DNA of 64,000 nucleotides from an uncultured Alphaproteobacteria bacterium (lineage in GTDB: Bacteria > Pseudomonadota > Alphaproteobacteria > HIMB59): contig CABYSX010000001.1 of assembly GCA_902521795.1 (NCBI GenBank), forward strand, positions 1 to 64,000. Reading direction: 5' to 3'. A program made the position numbers and the translations under genes. The notes under the pieces are model-generated. The model was given only the letters and a program-made list of their open reading frames with translations, had not been told where the DNA came from and did no database searches. Shown here in pieces: positions 39,669-49,285 of the stretch. Position 1 is the first letter of the stretch, and each line of letters begins with the position of its first letter.

Positions 39669-40631
39669 ATGAAAGTTGCAATATTAGGGACTGTTCACCC
39701 AAAAGGCTTAGAATTTTTGAAAGAAAATGATCTTCAAGTTATTGAGGTAAAAAATTTTGAAAATCAAAGCCTAAAGGAGGAATTAAAATTTGTTGATGCA
39801 ATTTTATTAAGAACATCAATACTGGATAAAAATATTTTGCAACATTGTAATAATTTAAAAATCATTTCAAGGCATGGTGTTGGCTACGATAATGTGGATT
39901 TAGATTACCTTAATGAGAGGAAGATTGCTCTTGGAATAACGTCAACATCTAATGCTGTAAGTGTTTCTGAGCATGTGATGTCTTTCTTTATATATTTAAC
40001 AAAAAACCTGTCTTTATCAGATAGCTATGTGAAGCAAGGAAATTTTGATAAAAGGTCTGAGTTGCCTGACATTTTCGAATTATATAGAAAGAAAGTGCTG
40101 ATTATAGGTTTTGGTAGAATTGGAAAAGAGGTTGCTAAAAGGTGTCAGGGGTTTGATATGGATATATATGTCTATGATCCATTTTTAGATGGTGATTTCA
40201 TAAAGAAGAAAAATTGTATACCCATCGAAAAAGAAGATGGTCTAGGTATAGCAGATTTTGTTAGCATCCACTTACCTTTAAATAAGGATACAAAAAACTT
40301 TATATCTCAAACAGAACTTAAACTTATGAAGAAAAACTCCGTTCTGGTGAATACATCAAGAGGTGGAATAGTGAATGAAAATGACTTGTATCAAGCTTTG
40401 AAGTCAAAAAAAATTCGAGGTGCCGGAATGGATGTATTTATTTCTGAACCACCTGAGTCCAATCATCCTTTTTTTCAACTAGATAATATTTTGTTAACAC
40501 CTCACAATGCTGCATTAACCCTAGAATGTAGAGAGAGAATGTCTTTAGAAGCATCAGAAAATATATTTTATTTTTTAAAAAATATGCCAGAACTAAATGA
40601 GAAGAATTTAGTTAATAAAAAATTTTTGTAG
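39669..40631 (+). CDS. D-isomer-specific 2-hydroxyacid dehydrogenase
   Basis: 'IIGFGRIGKEVAKRC', 'NTSRGGIVNENDLYQAL', 'LTPHNAALT'. Confidence 0.85.
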   Translation: MKVAILGTVHPKGLEFLKENDLQVIEVKNFENQSLKEELKFVDAILLRTSILDKNILQHCNNLKIISRHGVGYDNVDLDYLNERKIALGITSTSNAVSVSEHVMSFFIYLTKNLSLSDSYVKQGNFDKRSELPDIFELYRKKVLIIGFGRIGKEVAKRCQGFDMDIYVYDPFLDGDFIKKKNCIPIEKEDGLGIADFVSIHLPLNKDTKNFISQTELKLMKKNSVLVNTSRGGIVNENDLYQALKSKKIRGAGMDVFISEPPESNHPFFQLDNILLTPHNAALTLECRERMSLEASENIFYFLKNMPELNEKNLVNKKFL

Positions 40632-40633
40632 GA

Positions 40634-41506
40634 TCAAATATCAGCTAAAAGTTGTTCAAAGCCCCTAGTATCTGTTTCAATTCTATGCAAATTTCCACCC
40701 TCATTGTCGTTTGTTGGATCAGCTCTTAAAGAGGTAACATAAAGGCTGGATAAGTTATTACCTCCAAATGTAACACACGTGGGTGTGTTAGTTGGTAGAT
40801 TAATTTTCTCCAAAATTTTCTCACTTTTTGTGTCTATGGAAATAATACATTTTCCCCTGACCCTTGCAGACCAATAATTATTATTAATATCTACAGTAGC
40901 CCCATCTGGCTCTCCAACATCTTTGAAAATAATATTTGAGTCTATTTCATTGAACTTATTAAAATTTTGTGAGTATTTAAATTTTTGTATTCGACCAGTT
41001 GGGGTATCGGCAAAGTACATAATATTTTCATTTTGAGAAAAGGCTATTCCATTGGAAACTGTAATGTTAGATAAAAGATGTGTTAAAGACAAATCTGGAG
41101 CCAGTCTATAAAGATTGGCAATTGGTTTTCTATTTATTTTATCTGGATCCTCATTATATGTGCCAAACACAATGCCACCATAAGGATCTACTTTAGCATC
41201 ATTAATTCGAGTTTCATTTATAGTGCTCTCGACATCACATATTTTTTCAAAAGAAGAAAAACTTTGGTCAGAAATAGCAATAAAATTGGGAAAACCAATA
41301 ATAAATCCCTCTTTTTTTCTGGGGAGAATAAAACCTGCCCTGTCTGGAAGATTAAATTCAAGACTTTGATTACTATCATCAAGCTTCCAGGCTTTCTTTC
41401 CTTGTATATCTGTCCAAACTAAACAGTTATACCTTGGATCCCAAAAACAGCTTTCACCAAGTAAGTTTTCACATTTAAGAACTGTTGAAACTTTAAATTT
41501 GTTCAT
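40634..41506 (-). CDS. SMP-30/gluconolactonase/regucalcin-family sugar lactonase
   Basis: 'GESCFWDPRYNCLVWTDIQGKKAW', 'NDAKVDPYGGIVFGT', 'SNGIAFSQNENIMYFADTPTGRI'. Confidence 0.85.
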   Translation of the reverse strand: MNKFKVSTVLKCENLLGESCFWDPRYNCLVWTDIQGKKAWKLDDSNQSLEFNLPDRAGFILPRKKEGFIIGFPNFIAISDQSFSSFEKICDVESTINETRINDAKVDPYGGIVFGTYNEDPDKINRKPIANLYRLAPDLSLTHLLSNITVSNGIAFSQNENIMYFADTPTGRIQKFKYSQNFNKFNEIDSNIIFKDVGEPDGATVDINNNYWSARVRGKCIISIDTKSEKILEKINLPTNTPTCVTFGGNNLSSLYVTSLRADPTNDNEGGNLHRIETDTRGFEQLLADI

Positions 41507-41507
41507 T

Positions 41508-42593
41508 TTAATTAAGTATAATACTTTTTGAAATATTGGTAACCAAATATGAATTAGAACAACTTTTTAAAATTTTTTCTGTGATATCATTCCTTTGATT
41601 ATTTGATGTCAAAACTACAGCACAACCCCCAAATCCTGCACCTGTAAGTCTAGCCCCTAAGGCACCATATGACTGAGCAATTTTGACAATATGATTTAAT
41701 TCAGAGCTAGAAATTTCATAATCTTTATCCATAGAAAAATGACTTTCATTCATTAATCCTCCAAATGCCTCTGCGTTGTTTTGTTTTAAATATTGAACAG
41801 CTTTTTGTACTCGATTATTCTCAGAAATAACGTGCCTAGCTCTTTTTAAAATTTTAGGGTCTTTGATTAATTTTAAATTAGTAATATCAGCATGGCGCAA
41901 TGAAGTAATATTAAGATCCTTGGCTGCAATTTCTGTTTCTCTTTTTCTTTCGTTGTATAATCCTTCTGAAAGTTTACGTGTGCTACCAGAGTGGATTATA
42001 ATAAAAGTATAGTCAGTAAAGATAGGAATTATTTCAGTATTTAAATTTTCACAGTCCAAGTAAAGTGCTTGACCAAATTCAGCTTTTGATGAAGTCATTT
42101 GGTCCATTATCCCACAATAAGTTCCGATAAAATTATGTTCTATCAATTGTCCTATTTGGGCAATTTTAATAGATGATAATTCTATCTCTAGCATATGGCA
42201 CAATGCCCTTAACAATGCTATTTCAAATGCAGCTGATGAGGATAAACCTGACCCTGTCGGAATACTAGACGTCACTGATATATCAAGGCCTGAAATTGGG
42301 TGGCCTTCCTCAGTCATATAATGCAAAGCCCCTCTCACAAAATCGATCCATGTTCCATCAGTTTTAGAGTCTGATAAAATAGTCTTTTCGCCAAATTCTT
42401 CAGAAATACCGACGATTTGAGAGTCTGATCGAGGGCCAAGGCTGACTTCGATTTTTTGTTCAATTAAGGTTGGAAGAACAAAACCATTGTTATAGTCCGT
42501 GTGTTCACCAATTAAATTTACTCGTCCATGTGCCTCTGATGATGAAATAGGAGGGTATTGAAAATGCCTCTTAAATAAAGTCTGACTACTCAT
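41508..42593 (-). CDS. galK: Galactokinase
   Basis: 'APGRVNLIGEHTDY'-type motif (GRVNLIGEHTDYNNGFVLP), 'PTGSGLSSSAAFE', 'GARLTGAGFGGCAV'. Confidence 0.95.
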   Translation of the reverse strand: MSSQTLFKRHFQYPPISSSEAHGRVNLIGEHTDYNNGFVLPTLIEQKIEVSLGPRSDSQIVGISEEFGEKTILSDSKTDGTWIDFVRGALHYMTEEGHPISGLDISVTSSIPTGSGLSSSAAFEIALLRALCHMLEIELSSIKIAQIGQLIEHNFIGTYCGIMDQMTSSKAEFGQALYLDCENLNTEIIPIFTDYTFIIIHSGSTRKLSEGLYNERKRETEIAAKDLNITSLRHADITNLKLIKDPKILKRARHVISENNRVQKAVQYLKQNNAEAFGGLMNESHFSMDKDYEISSSELNHIVKIAQSYGALGARLTGAGFGGCAVVLTSNNQRNDITEKILKSCSNSYLVTNISKSIILN

Positions 42594-43641
42594 CTGGTTT
42601 TTCCTCGCCTCTCAAAATACGAGCGGAGCGCTCTGGAGGAAGATCCACTAAGAAAAATCCTGTAATCTGTTCAACTCCTGCTAAATATTTTAATTTTGTT
42701 TTTGACCTACGAATTGGTTGAAAGCATACATGAAAATGGTGGGAGTCTTCAAAGCCTTTTGGTGACAGTTGCCATGCAAGAGTATAAGGCATTGAGGAGT
42801 TAAAGACTCCGTCTAATTTTTTGGAAGCTTCTAACATCAGTTCTGCAAGATCATGTTGCTCAATATCTGAAAGTTCAAATATATTAGACACTCTTCGTAA
42901 TGGAACTACCCAGATCTCAAAAGGGTATCTTGCCCAACGAGGGACAAAAGATATGGCGGAAGAATTTTTTTTAAGAATTAACACTTTTGGTATATTCCCT
43001 AGATATTTTTTTAAAGGATTTGATTGTTGAACTATAGCTTGTTTTTTAATTATTTCTGGAATATGTCCAAAGCTATAGATCTGTCCATGAGGGTGATCTA
43101 ATGTGACTCCAATTTCTTTTCCTTTATTTTCAAAGGGCAGAATATATTCAATTTTGGAATTGCCATATAGTTCTCTGGTACGATTGGATAGTGCTTGGAC
43201 AATTAATTCGACTCTTTCTGTAGATAATTTAGAAAATTCATCATGATGATTAGCACTATAAGAGATTACATCGCAAGTCCCTGATGCTTGATTGGTTTCT
43301 ATCTCCAAAGAGGGTGCTTTATTTTCAGATAATTGAAAAGAGCTAAACCGATTTGTAAATATAGCTACTTCATATTGATCGACTGGAATATCACTAGGCT
43401 CCTTATTATCTGACATTGGGCACAATGGGCAATCATGAGCGTCTGGAAGGAAGGTTCTATTTTGTCTTGTTGTTGAATACCCAACCCACTCAAAGCGAGT
43501 TGGGTGGAACCTAAGGTGAGTTTGGTTACCAGACACAGATGGTAAACCTTCAAAAACCTTATAATCATTGTCTTTTTGACTGTATAAGATTAGTTCTTTG
43601 CCTTGTCCCCGATTAAGTCTTTTTATAAAAAGGTCTGGCAT
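42586..43641 (-). CDS. galT: Galactose-1-phosphate uridylyltransferase
   Basis: 'TLDHPHGQIYSFGHIP', 'HDCPLCP'. Confidence 0.95.
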   Translation of the reverse strand: MPDLFIKRLNRGQGKELILYSQKDNDYKVFEGLPSVSGNQTHLRFHPTRFEWVGYSTTRQNRTFLPDAHDCPLCPMSDNKEPSDIPVDQYEVAIFTNRFSSFQLSENKAPSLEIETNQASGTCDVISYSANHHDEFSKLSTERVELIVQALSNRTRELYGNSKIEYILPFENKGKEIGVTLDHPHGQIYSFGHIPEIIKKQAIVQQSNPLKKYLGNIPKVLILKKNSSAISFVPRWARYPFEIWVVPLRRVSNIFELSDIEQHDLAELMLEASKKLDGVFNSSMPYTLAWQLSPKGFEDSHHFHVCFQPIRRSKTKLKYLAGVEQITGFFLVDLPPERSARILRGEEKPDE

Positions 43642-44969
43642 TATTTAAAATTAGGTAACATTGGGCCATGAGCATCGATTAACTCATCAACCATTTTCCA
43701 AATTTGATCTAAGTTTAGCTCTCCAGCTGTGTGTGGATCTAGCATTGCAGCATGATAAACTGTTTCTTTCTTAAGTGTCTTAAGAGCTTCAACGGTTAAT
43801 TGTTGAACATTAATATTAGTTTGAATTAGATTTGCCAAATGCATAGGCAAGGGAGATACAGCTTGAGGGGTCAGCTCATTTTTTTGAATTATGCAAGGAA
43901 CTTCGACACAACTGTTATGAGGTAAATTAGGTATAAAATTTTTGTTAAGCACATTTCCATAAATAGTATCCTTAGATCCAGTTACCATAGATAAAATTAT
44001 TCTAGAGGCATACTCCATAGATTTGTTAAATTCTGTTTGAGGATTACTTAGTAATTCCTTTTCTTGATTTTCCCATTCTTGAATTTGCTTTTCACAACGA
44101 CGGATGTACTCATTAATTGGTATATCATATTTTGAAATTAAATCTTTTTGCTGATTTTTAATAAACCAAGGTGTGTATTCAGCAAAATGTTCTGACGACT
44201 CTGTAACAAAATAACCAAGTTTTTTTAAAACATCATATCTAACATAGTTTGAACAGCCATCCCCGTTGGTGCCAAAATTACCTGCCTCCCCAGCACGATA
44301 AATTTTAGGATAAAGATCTTCCTTTGAACCATTATCTAATTTTTTTTCAAATTTTGTAAAAAATGACATGTGATTGATGCCAGAACATTCATACTCAATT
44401 TTGCTGAGGTCTTCTCCTATGTCTCTAGCAAGATCGGCTACTGTACCTTGAACAGAATGGCAAAGCCCAACATAGCGAAGTTCAGGAACAAAGTGAGATA
44501 AGCTGAGGCAGTTAATTGCCATAGGATTTACATATTGAAGCATCAATGCCCTTGGACACAACTCGATCATATCTTGAGCAATTTCAACTAGAACAGGAAC
44601 TGTTCTTAGCCCACGCATGATCCCCCCAATACCTAATGTATCTGCGATTGTTTGTTGAAGACCATACTTAGCTGGAATTTCAAAATCAATTACAGTAGAG
44701 GGTTTATAGCCTCCAACTTGTATCATAACAATAACAAAATCAGCTTTTTTTAGCGCTTCTCTTCGATCTGGTGTAGCTTTGATTGATGCAGTGGATCTAA
44801 GAGATCTGGATATATTGTCGGCTACGATTTGAGATGTTTTTAATCTTTTCAGGTCAATATCATGAAGAAAAATTTCAGATGAATTCAATTCTGACTCTAA
44901 TAAAATGTCTGTCAAAATACTTTTCATAAAGACAGTGCTCCCCGCGCCTATAAAAGAAATTTTAGGCAA
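43641..44969 (-). CDS. melA: GH4-family alpha-galactosidase
   Basis: 'ISFIGAGSTVFMKSI', 'GLCHSVQGT', 'GINHMSFF'; next to galT/galK. Confidence 0.8.
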   Translation of the reverse strand: MPKISFIGAGSTVFMKSILTDILLESELNSSEIFLHDIDLKRLKTSQIVADNISRSLRSTASIKATPDRREALKKADFVIVMIQVGGYKPSTVIDFEIPAKYGLQQTIADTLGIGGIMRGLRTVPVLVEIAQDMIELCPRALMLQYVNPMAINCLSLSHFVPELRYVGLCHSVQGTVADLARDIGEDLSKIEYECSGINHMSFFTKFEKKLDNGSKEDLYPKIYRAGEAGNFGTNGDGCSNYVRYDVLKKLGYFVTESSEHFAEYTPWFIKNQQKDLISKYDIPINEYIRRCEKQIQEWENQEKELLSNPQTEFNKSMEYASRIILSMVTGSKDTIYGNVLNKNFIPNLPHNSCVEVPCIIQKNELTPQAVSPLPMHLANLIQTNINVQQLTVEALKTLKKETVYHAAMLDPHTAGELNLDQIWKMVDELIDAHGPMLPNFK

Positions 44970-44971
44970 TT

Positions 44972-45823
44972 CTATCCCTTACTTGCACCCAAGGTAAGAC
45001 CAGCTATGAAATGTTTTTGCATTAAAAAAAACATAATCACAGGAGGTACAGCTGCCATAATAGATCCAGCAGATAGAAGGTGATAGACTGTTACCCATTG
45101 ACCATTTAAAGATTTTAATCCTGCTGTAATTGGCATTGCATGCTGACCTTGTATTAAAACAGTTGCCCAAAAAAAATCATTCCAAATAAAGGTAAAGATT
45201 AAAACTGATAAAGCAGCAATAGCAGGCCTCGTTAAAGGAACAACTATCTTTAGAAATATATTAAACTCTGATGTACCATCTATTCTTGCAGCTTCAAATA
45301 GCTCATTTGGTAAGGCTTTTATGAAGTTTCTCATAAATAAAGTACAAAAGCCTGTTTGAAAGGCAACATGAAATAAAACTAATCCAGTTACTGTATCATA
45401 CAAACCCATTTGGAAAGTGAGGTCTCTTACAGGTATCATTAAAATTTGAAAGGGAACAAAATTTCCTGCAATAAATGTAAAAAATATAAATAGGTTTGCT
45501 TTAAATTTATATGATGCCAAAGCAAACCCTGTCATGCAGCTTATAGCTACTGCGCCTATAACTGTTGGGATAGTTATTTTGAAACTATTGATAATATAGG
45601 TCAACATAGGTGTATTTTGAAATACCTCTTTAATATTAGAAAACAGCAAAAATTCACTTGGCATGCCCCAATAATTTCCAGCTGTGATGTCTCCCAAGCC
45701 TCTAATAGAGGTAAGCATTATGCCTAACAGTGGGATTAACCAAATAAACAAAGATACGGGAACTAATATTTTGTATGAAATTCTATTGATTAATGGTCTT
45801 TTTTGAATAGGAATTGGAAACAT
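44972..45823 (-). CDS. Sugar ABC transporter permease (MalG type)
   Basis: EAA-like loop 'NELFEAARIDGTSEFNIFLKIVVPLTRPA'. Confidence 0.85.
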   Translation of the reverse strand: MFPIPIQKRPLINRISYKILVPVSLFIWLIPLLGIMLTSIRGLGDITAGNYWGMPSEFLLFSNIKEVFQNTPMLTYIINSFKITIPTVIGAVAISCMTGFALASYKFKANLFIFFTFIAGNFVPFQILMIPVRDLTFQMGLYDTVTGLVLFHVAFQTGFCTLFMRNFIKALPNELFEAARIDGTSEFNIFLKIVVPLTRPAIAALSVLIFTFIWNDFFWATVLIQGQHAMPITAGLKSLNGQWVTVYHLLSAGSIMAAVPPVIMFFLMQKHFIAGLTLGASKG

Positions 45824-46741
45824 TTAGAGCCCTTTTTTCTCACCTTGGTACATTCGATAAATAAAAAATAATATATAAAACATCATTATGGTGAATAAAA
45901 CTGCAGCAATTGCAGATCCATATCCCATTCTATACCCATACTCGCTTAAAGCTGTCTCGAACATATAATAAGCTAGGACGTTGCTCGAACCGTAAGGGCC
46001 TCCTTGAGTCATAATTGCGACCATATCGAAACTTCTTAAAGATCCGATTACAGTTACAACAATTGCAAGAAAAGTAGCTGGCTTTAATTGAGGTAAAATA
46101 ATATTTTTGAATAGAGAGAGGCCTTTAGCGCCATCCATTCTTCCGGCCTCTATTTGATCAGTATTGAGATTGTTTAAACCTGTTAGATACAAAATCATAC
46201 AATATGCAATTTGTGGATATATTCCTGCAAAGATAATTCCATAGGTAGCAAAATTTTCATCTGCTAAGATAGCGTAATTACCAAGCCCTATTTTATCTAG
46301 AAAGGGTCCAATTACACCTCTAGGATTATAAAACCAAGAAAATATAATTCCAATTACAACTTGAGAAATCACAAAAGGGAAAAAGAAAAGAGATTTAATT
46401 AGTCTAATACCAAAAATAGTTTGATTTAAAAATATGGCTAGACCTAATCCTATCGGAACTGCTAGCATAAATAAGATTAGCCACTTTAGATTATTCATCA
46501 ATGAAATATAAAAATATTCATCATCTAATAATTCTACATAATTTGAAATTCCTACAAAGATTGCAGGAGATAGGCCATCCCATTGTAATAAAGAAATGTA
46601 TAAAGAATTAAAAATTGGCCAGATTACATAAACTAGAAAGAGCAGTAACCCAGGGAATAAAAAAATCCAAGGCGTTAGTCTTTGTTGGTTACGCTTCCAC
46701 CATGAGGACTTTCTATATGTAAATTGAGTTGAGTTAGGCAC
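45824..46741 (-). CDS. Sugar ABC transporter permease (MalF type)
   Basis: 'TDQIEAGRMDGAKGLSLFKNIILPQLKPA'; GTG start at 46741 proposed because the ORF-track start (46771) lies inside a stem-loop. Confidence 0.8.
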   Translation of the reverse strand: MPNSTQFTYRKSSWWKRNQQRLTPWIFLFPGLLLFLVYVIWPIFNSLYISLLQWDGLSPAIFVGISNYVELLDDEYFYISLMNNLKWLILFMLAVPIGLGLAIFLNQTIFGIRLIKSLFFFPFVISQVVIGIIFSWFYNPRGVIGPFLDKIGLGNYAILADENFATYGIIFAGIYPQIAYCMILYLTGLNNLNTDQIEAGRMDGAKGLSLFKNIILPQLKPATFLAIVVTVIGSLRSFDMVAIMTQGGPYGSSNVLAYYMFETALSEYGYRMGYGSAIAAVLFTIMMFYILFFIYRMYQGEKKGL

Positions 46742-46750
46742 TGTAAGAAA

Positions 46751-46775
46751 TGGGGTGGTATAAGAAACCACCCCA
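46751..46775 (-). terminator. Intercistronic stem-loop between SBP and permease genes
   Basis: Minus strand TGGGGTGGT-TTCTTAT-ACCACCCCA then TTTCTT; perfect 9-bp stem. Confidence 0.75.
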
Positions 46776-46786
46776 ATTTTTGTTTA

Positions 46787-48028
46787 TTATTTGTAAACTC
46801 TTTGGCGTACTTTTTCTAAACGCTCAAGAATTTTATCTCTTCTATCAGGGTTCACCATATATTCTTGGAAACCCTTCATGCCTTCTGATGCCATTTCTGC
46901 CGGAGCATCTCTATCGTAGAATTGAGCCATAGCATATGCGTTGTTTAACATATTTAAGCCAGCCTCAAGAAATGGGTCCGGATCAACTTTAGAGCCGCTA
47001 TTAACAGGTAGCTGTCCAAGGGTCTTATTCATCTCCTCTTGAACATCTGCTCTACTTAAAAAGATAAGGAATCTTTTTGCATCAATCTTATTTTTAGCGC
47101 CTGAAGCAATATGCATTGTATCAGTCGGTGCCTCTTCAGCCATAGGAACACCTGGGGTTATTTCTGGGAATTGGAAAAAACCAAGATTATCATTGGTCAA
47201 TCCCCCCTCTTTAAATAACGCTACTGAAAAGTTTCCCATAACGTACATCGCTGCTTCACCATTAACCATTGGGGGGATTGCCTCTTGCCAAGCAAGAGAT
47301 GCATGATTTTCTAAAAAATATCCTGGTTTTACTAACTCATCCCACTTATCGAAAACAGCATGAACCTTGGGATCTGTGTACGGTACTTCACCTTTTGTTA
47401 AAGCCATATGAAATTCATAACCATTTGTTCTTAGGTTTAAATAGTCAAAAACTCCAGCCGTTGTCCAAAGATACTTTGATCCAATAGTTATTGGTGTAAC
47501 ACCAGCGGCTTTGAGTGTTGCGCAGGCAGCTACGAATTCATCCCACGTTGTAGGTACGGAAATTCCATTGGCGTCAAAAATGTCTTTTCTGTAGTATACA
47601 CCCCATTGATAATAAGTGTAAGGGATACCCCATTGCTTACCACCAATAGTCATTGGTTTCTTTGCGTGAGACATACCCTCTGTTAGGTTTCCGTCTACCC
47701 AACCAGTGTCTGACCAGATATCTGATACGTCTTCAACTAGTCCTGCTCTAACAAAAGGAAGCATTCTGTTTCCTGCATACCAATTGAAAATATCAGGTGG
47801 GCTTGTGGTTAAAAAATTTCTAATTGCTTGTTTGTAACCCTCGTGATCAAAATTATTCACTTCAATAGTCACATCAGGATTTTCTTCTTGAAACTTTTTA
47901 AAGGCCCAATCAAAAGCGGCCTTCGGAGCTGGATCAGTTAAGTCTGTATTGATTACCAGCGTTCCTGCAAAAGCAGAAGAATAACCCAAGCTAGTTATTG
48001 CAATCAAAGTAGCTAAGATTTTTCTCAT
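46787..48028 (-). CDS. Sugar ABC transporter substrate-binding protein
   Basis: Signal peptide MRKILATLIAITSLGYSSAFAG; SBP family 1-like; upstream AGGAGG. Confidence 0.85.
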   Translation of the reverse strand: MRKILATLIAITSLGYSSAFAGTLVINTDLTDPAPKAAFDWAFKKFQEENPDVTIEVNNFDHEGYKQAIRNFLTTSPPDIFNWYAGNRMLPFVRAGLVEDVSDIWSDTGWVDGNLTEGMSHAKKPMTIGGKQWGIPYTYYQWGVYYRKDIFDANGISVPTTWDEFVAACATLKAAGVTPITIGSKYLWTTAGVFDYLNLRTNGYEFHMALTKGEVPYTDPKVHAVFDKWDELVKPGYFLENHASLAWQEAIPPMVNGEAAMYVMGNFSVALFKEGGLTNDNLGFFQFPEITPGVPMAEEAPTDTMHIASGAKNKIDAKRFLIFLSRADVQEEMNKTLGQLPVNSGSKVDPDPFLEAGLNMLNNAYAMAQFYDRDAPAEMASEGMKGFQEYMVNPDRRDKILERLEKVRQRVYK

Positions 48029-48178
48029 TTTTTATTCCTCCTAATTACCACTTTGAGATAATAATGGTAATATTGTTATATAACTCTACTAATATACTAG
48101 CAATTAAGCACTATTAGAAATCAAAAATATTAGGTTTTAATATTTAAGCATGTTTATAATGCATAAGAAAATAAGGTT

Positions 48179-49159
48179 TTAATTAGATTTAGAAAGACGC
48201 TTTTCCCACTCCCAAGCAGTCATTATAATAGTATTCAAGTCTGAGTAATTAGCAGACCAATTCAGTTTTTCTATAATTTTTGTGTTATCAGCAATTAATT
48301 GTGTTGGATCACCTTTCCTTCTTGCTAAAATTTCATAAGGAATTTTTTGATGAGTTATAGTCTCAGCTATATTGATTATTTCTTTTACACTAAAACCTAA
48401 GTTATTACCGATATTGTATATATCAGATTTTTGATTTTGAATTAAATCTTCCAACGATAATAGGTGGGCCTCAGCAAGATCCATGACGTGTACGTAATCT
48501 CTGATACATGTCCCATCTTTTGTGTCGTAGTCCTCTCCATAAATAGAAAAAATTTCTCTTCGACCAGAGGCAACTTGTAAAATTAGAGGAATGAGATGTG
48601 TCTCAGGGTTATGTCTTTCTCCAATTGATCCATCTGTATGAGCTCCACATGCGTTGAAATATCTTAATGAAACATATTTAAGAGCATGAGCTTTGTCATA
48701 ATCTTTCAAAATTTTTTCAACAATTGCTTTTGTATTTCCATATGGACTTACAGGGGATAACATTTGATCCTCTGTAATCGGAATACTCTGTGGTTCTCCA
48801 TAAACTGCAGCACTGGAGGAAAATATAAAGTTCAAAATTTTTAAATCCACCATAGAGTCGAGAAGATTGAGGGTATTTGTTACATTGTTTTCGTAATATT
48901 TATTTGGATTAGAATATGACTCTCCAACATTTATGTAAGAGGCAAAATGCATTACTGCTTCATATTTATTCTCTTTTAAAATTTGATGAACATGATCTTT
49001 GTCAGATAAGTCACAAATATGTAATTTATAATTTTGAGCATTTAATTCAAAGCCAGTTGATAAATTATCAAGTATATCTATTTCATAATCTGTATCTTGA
49101 AACCGTTTAATCATGTGAGAACCAATATACCCTGCTCCACCAACAACTAAGATTTTCAT
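48179..49159 (-). CDS. galE: UDP-glucose 4-epimerase
   Basis: 'VVGGAGYIGSHM', 'YGNTKAIVEKIL', 'SLRYFNACGAHTDGSIGE'. Confidence 0.93.
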   Translation of the reverse strand: MKILVVGGAGYIGSHMIKRFQDTDYEIDILDNLSTGFELNAQNYKLHICDLSDKDHVHQILKENKYEAVMHFASYINVGESYSNPNKYYENNVTNTLNLLDSMVDLKILNFIFSSSAAVYGEPQSIPITEDQMLSPVSPYGNTKAIVEKILKDYDKAHALKYVSLRYFNACGAHTDGSIGERHNPETHLIPLILQVASGRREIFSIYGEDYDTKDGTCIRDYVHVMDLAEAHLLSLEDLIQNQKSDIYNIGNNLGFSVKEIINIAETITHQKIPYEILARRKGDPTQLIADNTKIIEKLNWSANYSDLNTIIMTAWEWEKRLSKSN

Positions 49160-49285
49160 GAATTAATGTTATAATGGGACAAAAAAAATTTCATAGAAAT
49201 AATTTCATCTTAAAATAATTTACAAATATGGCTAAATTAAATTGTTCAAAATACATTAAAATGCAATAATTTTAAGGGTTTTATA

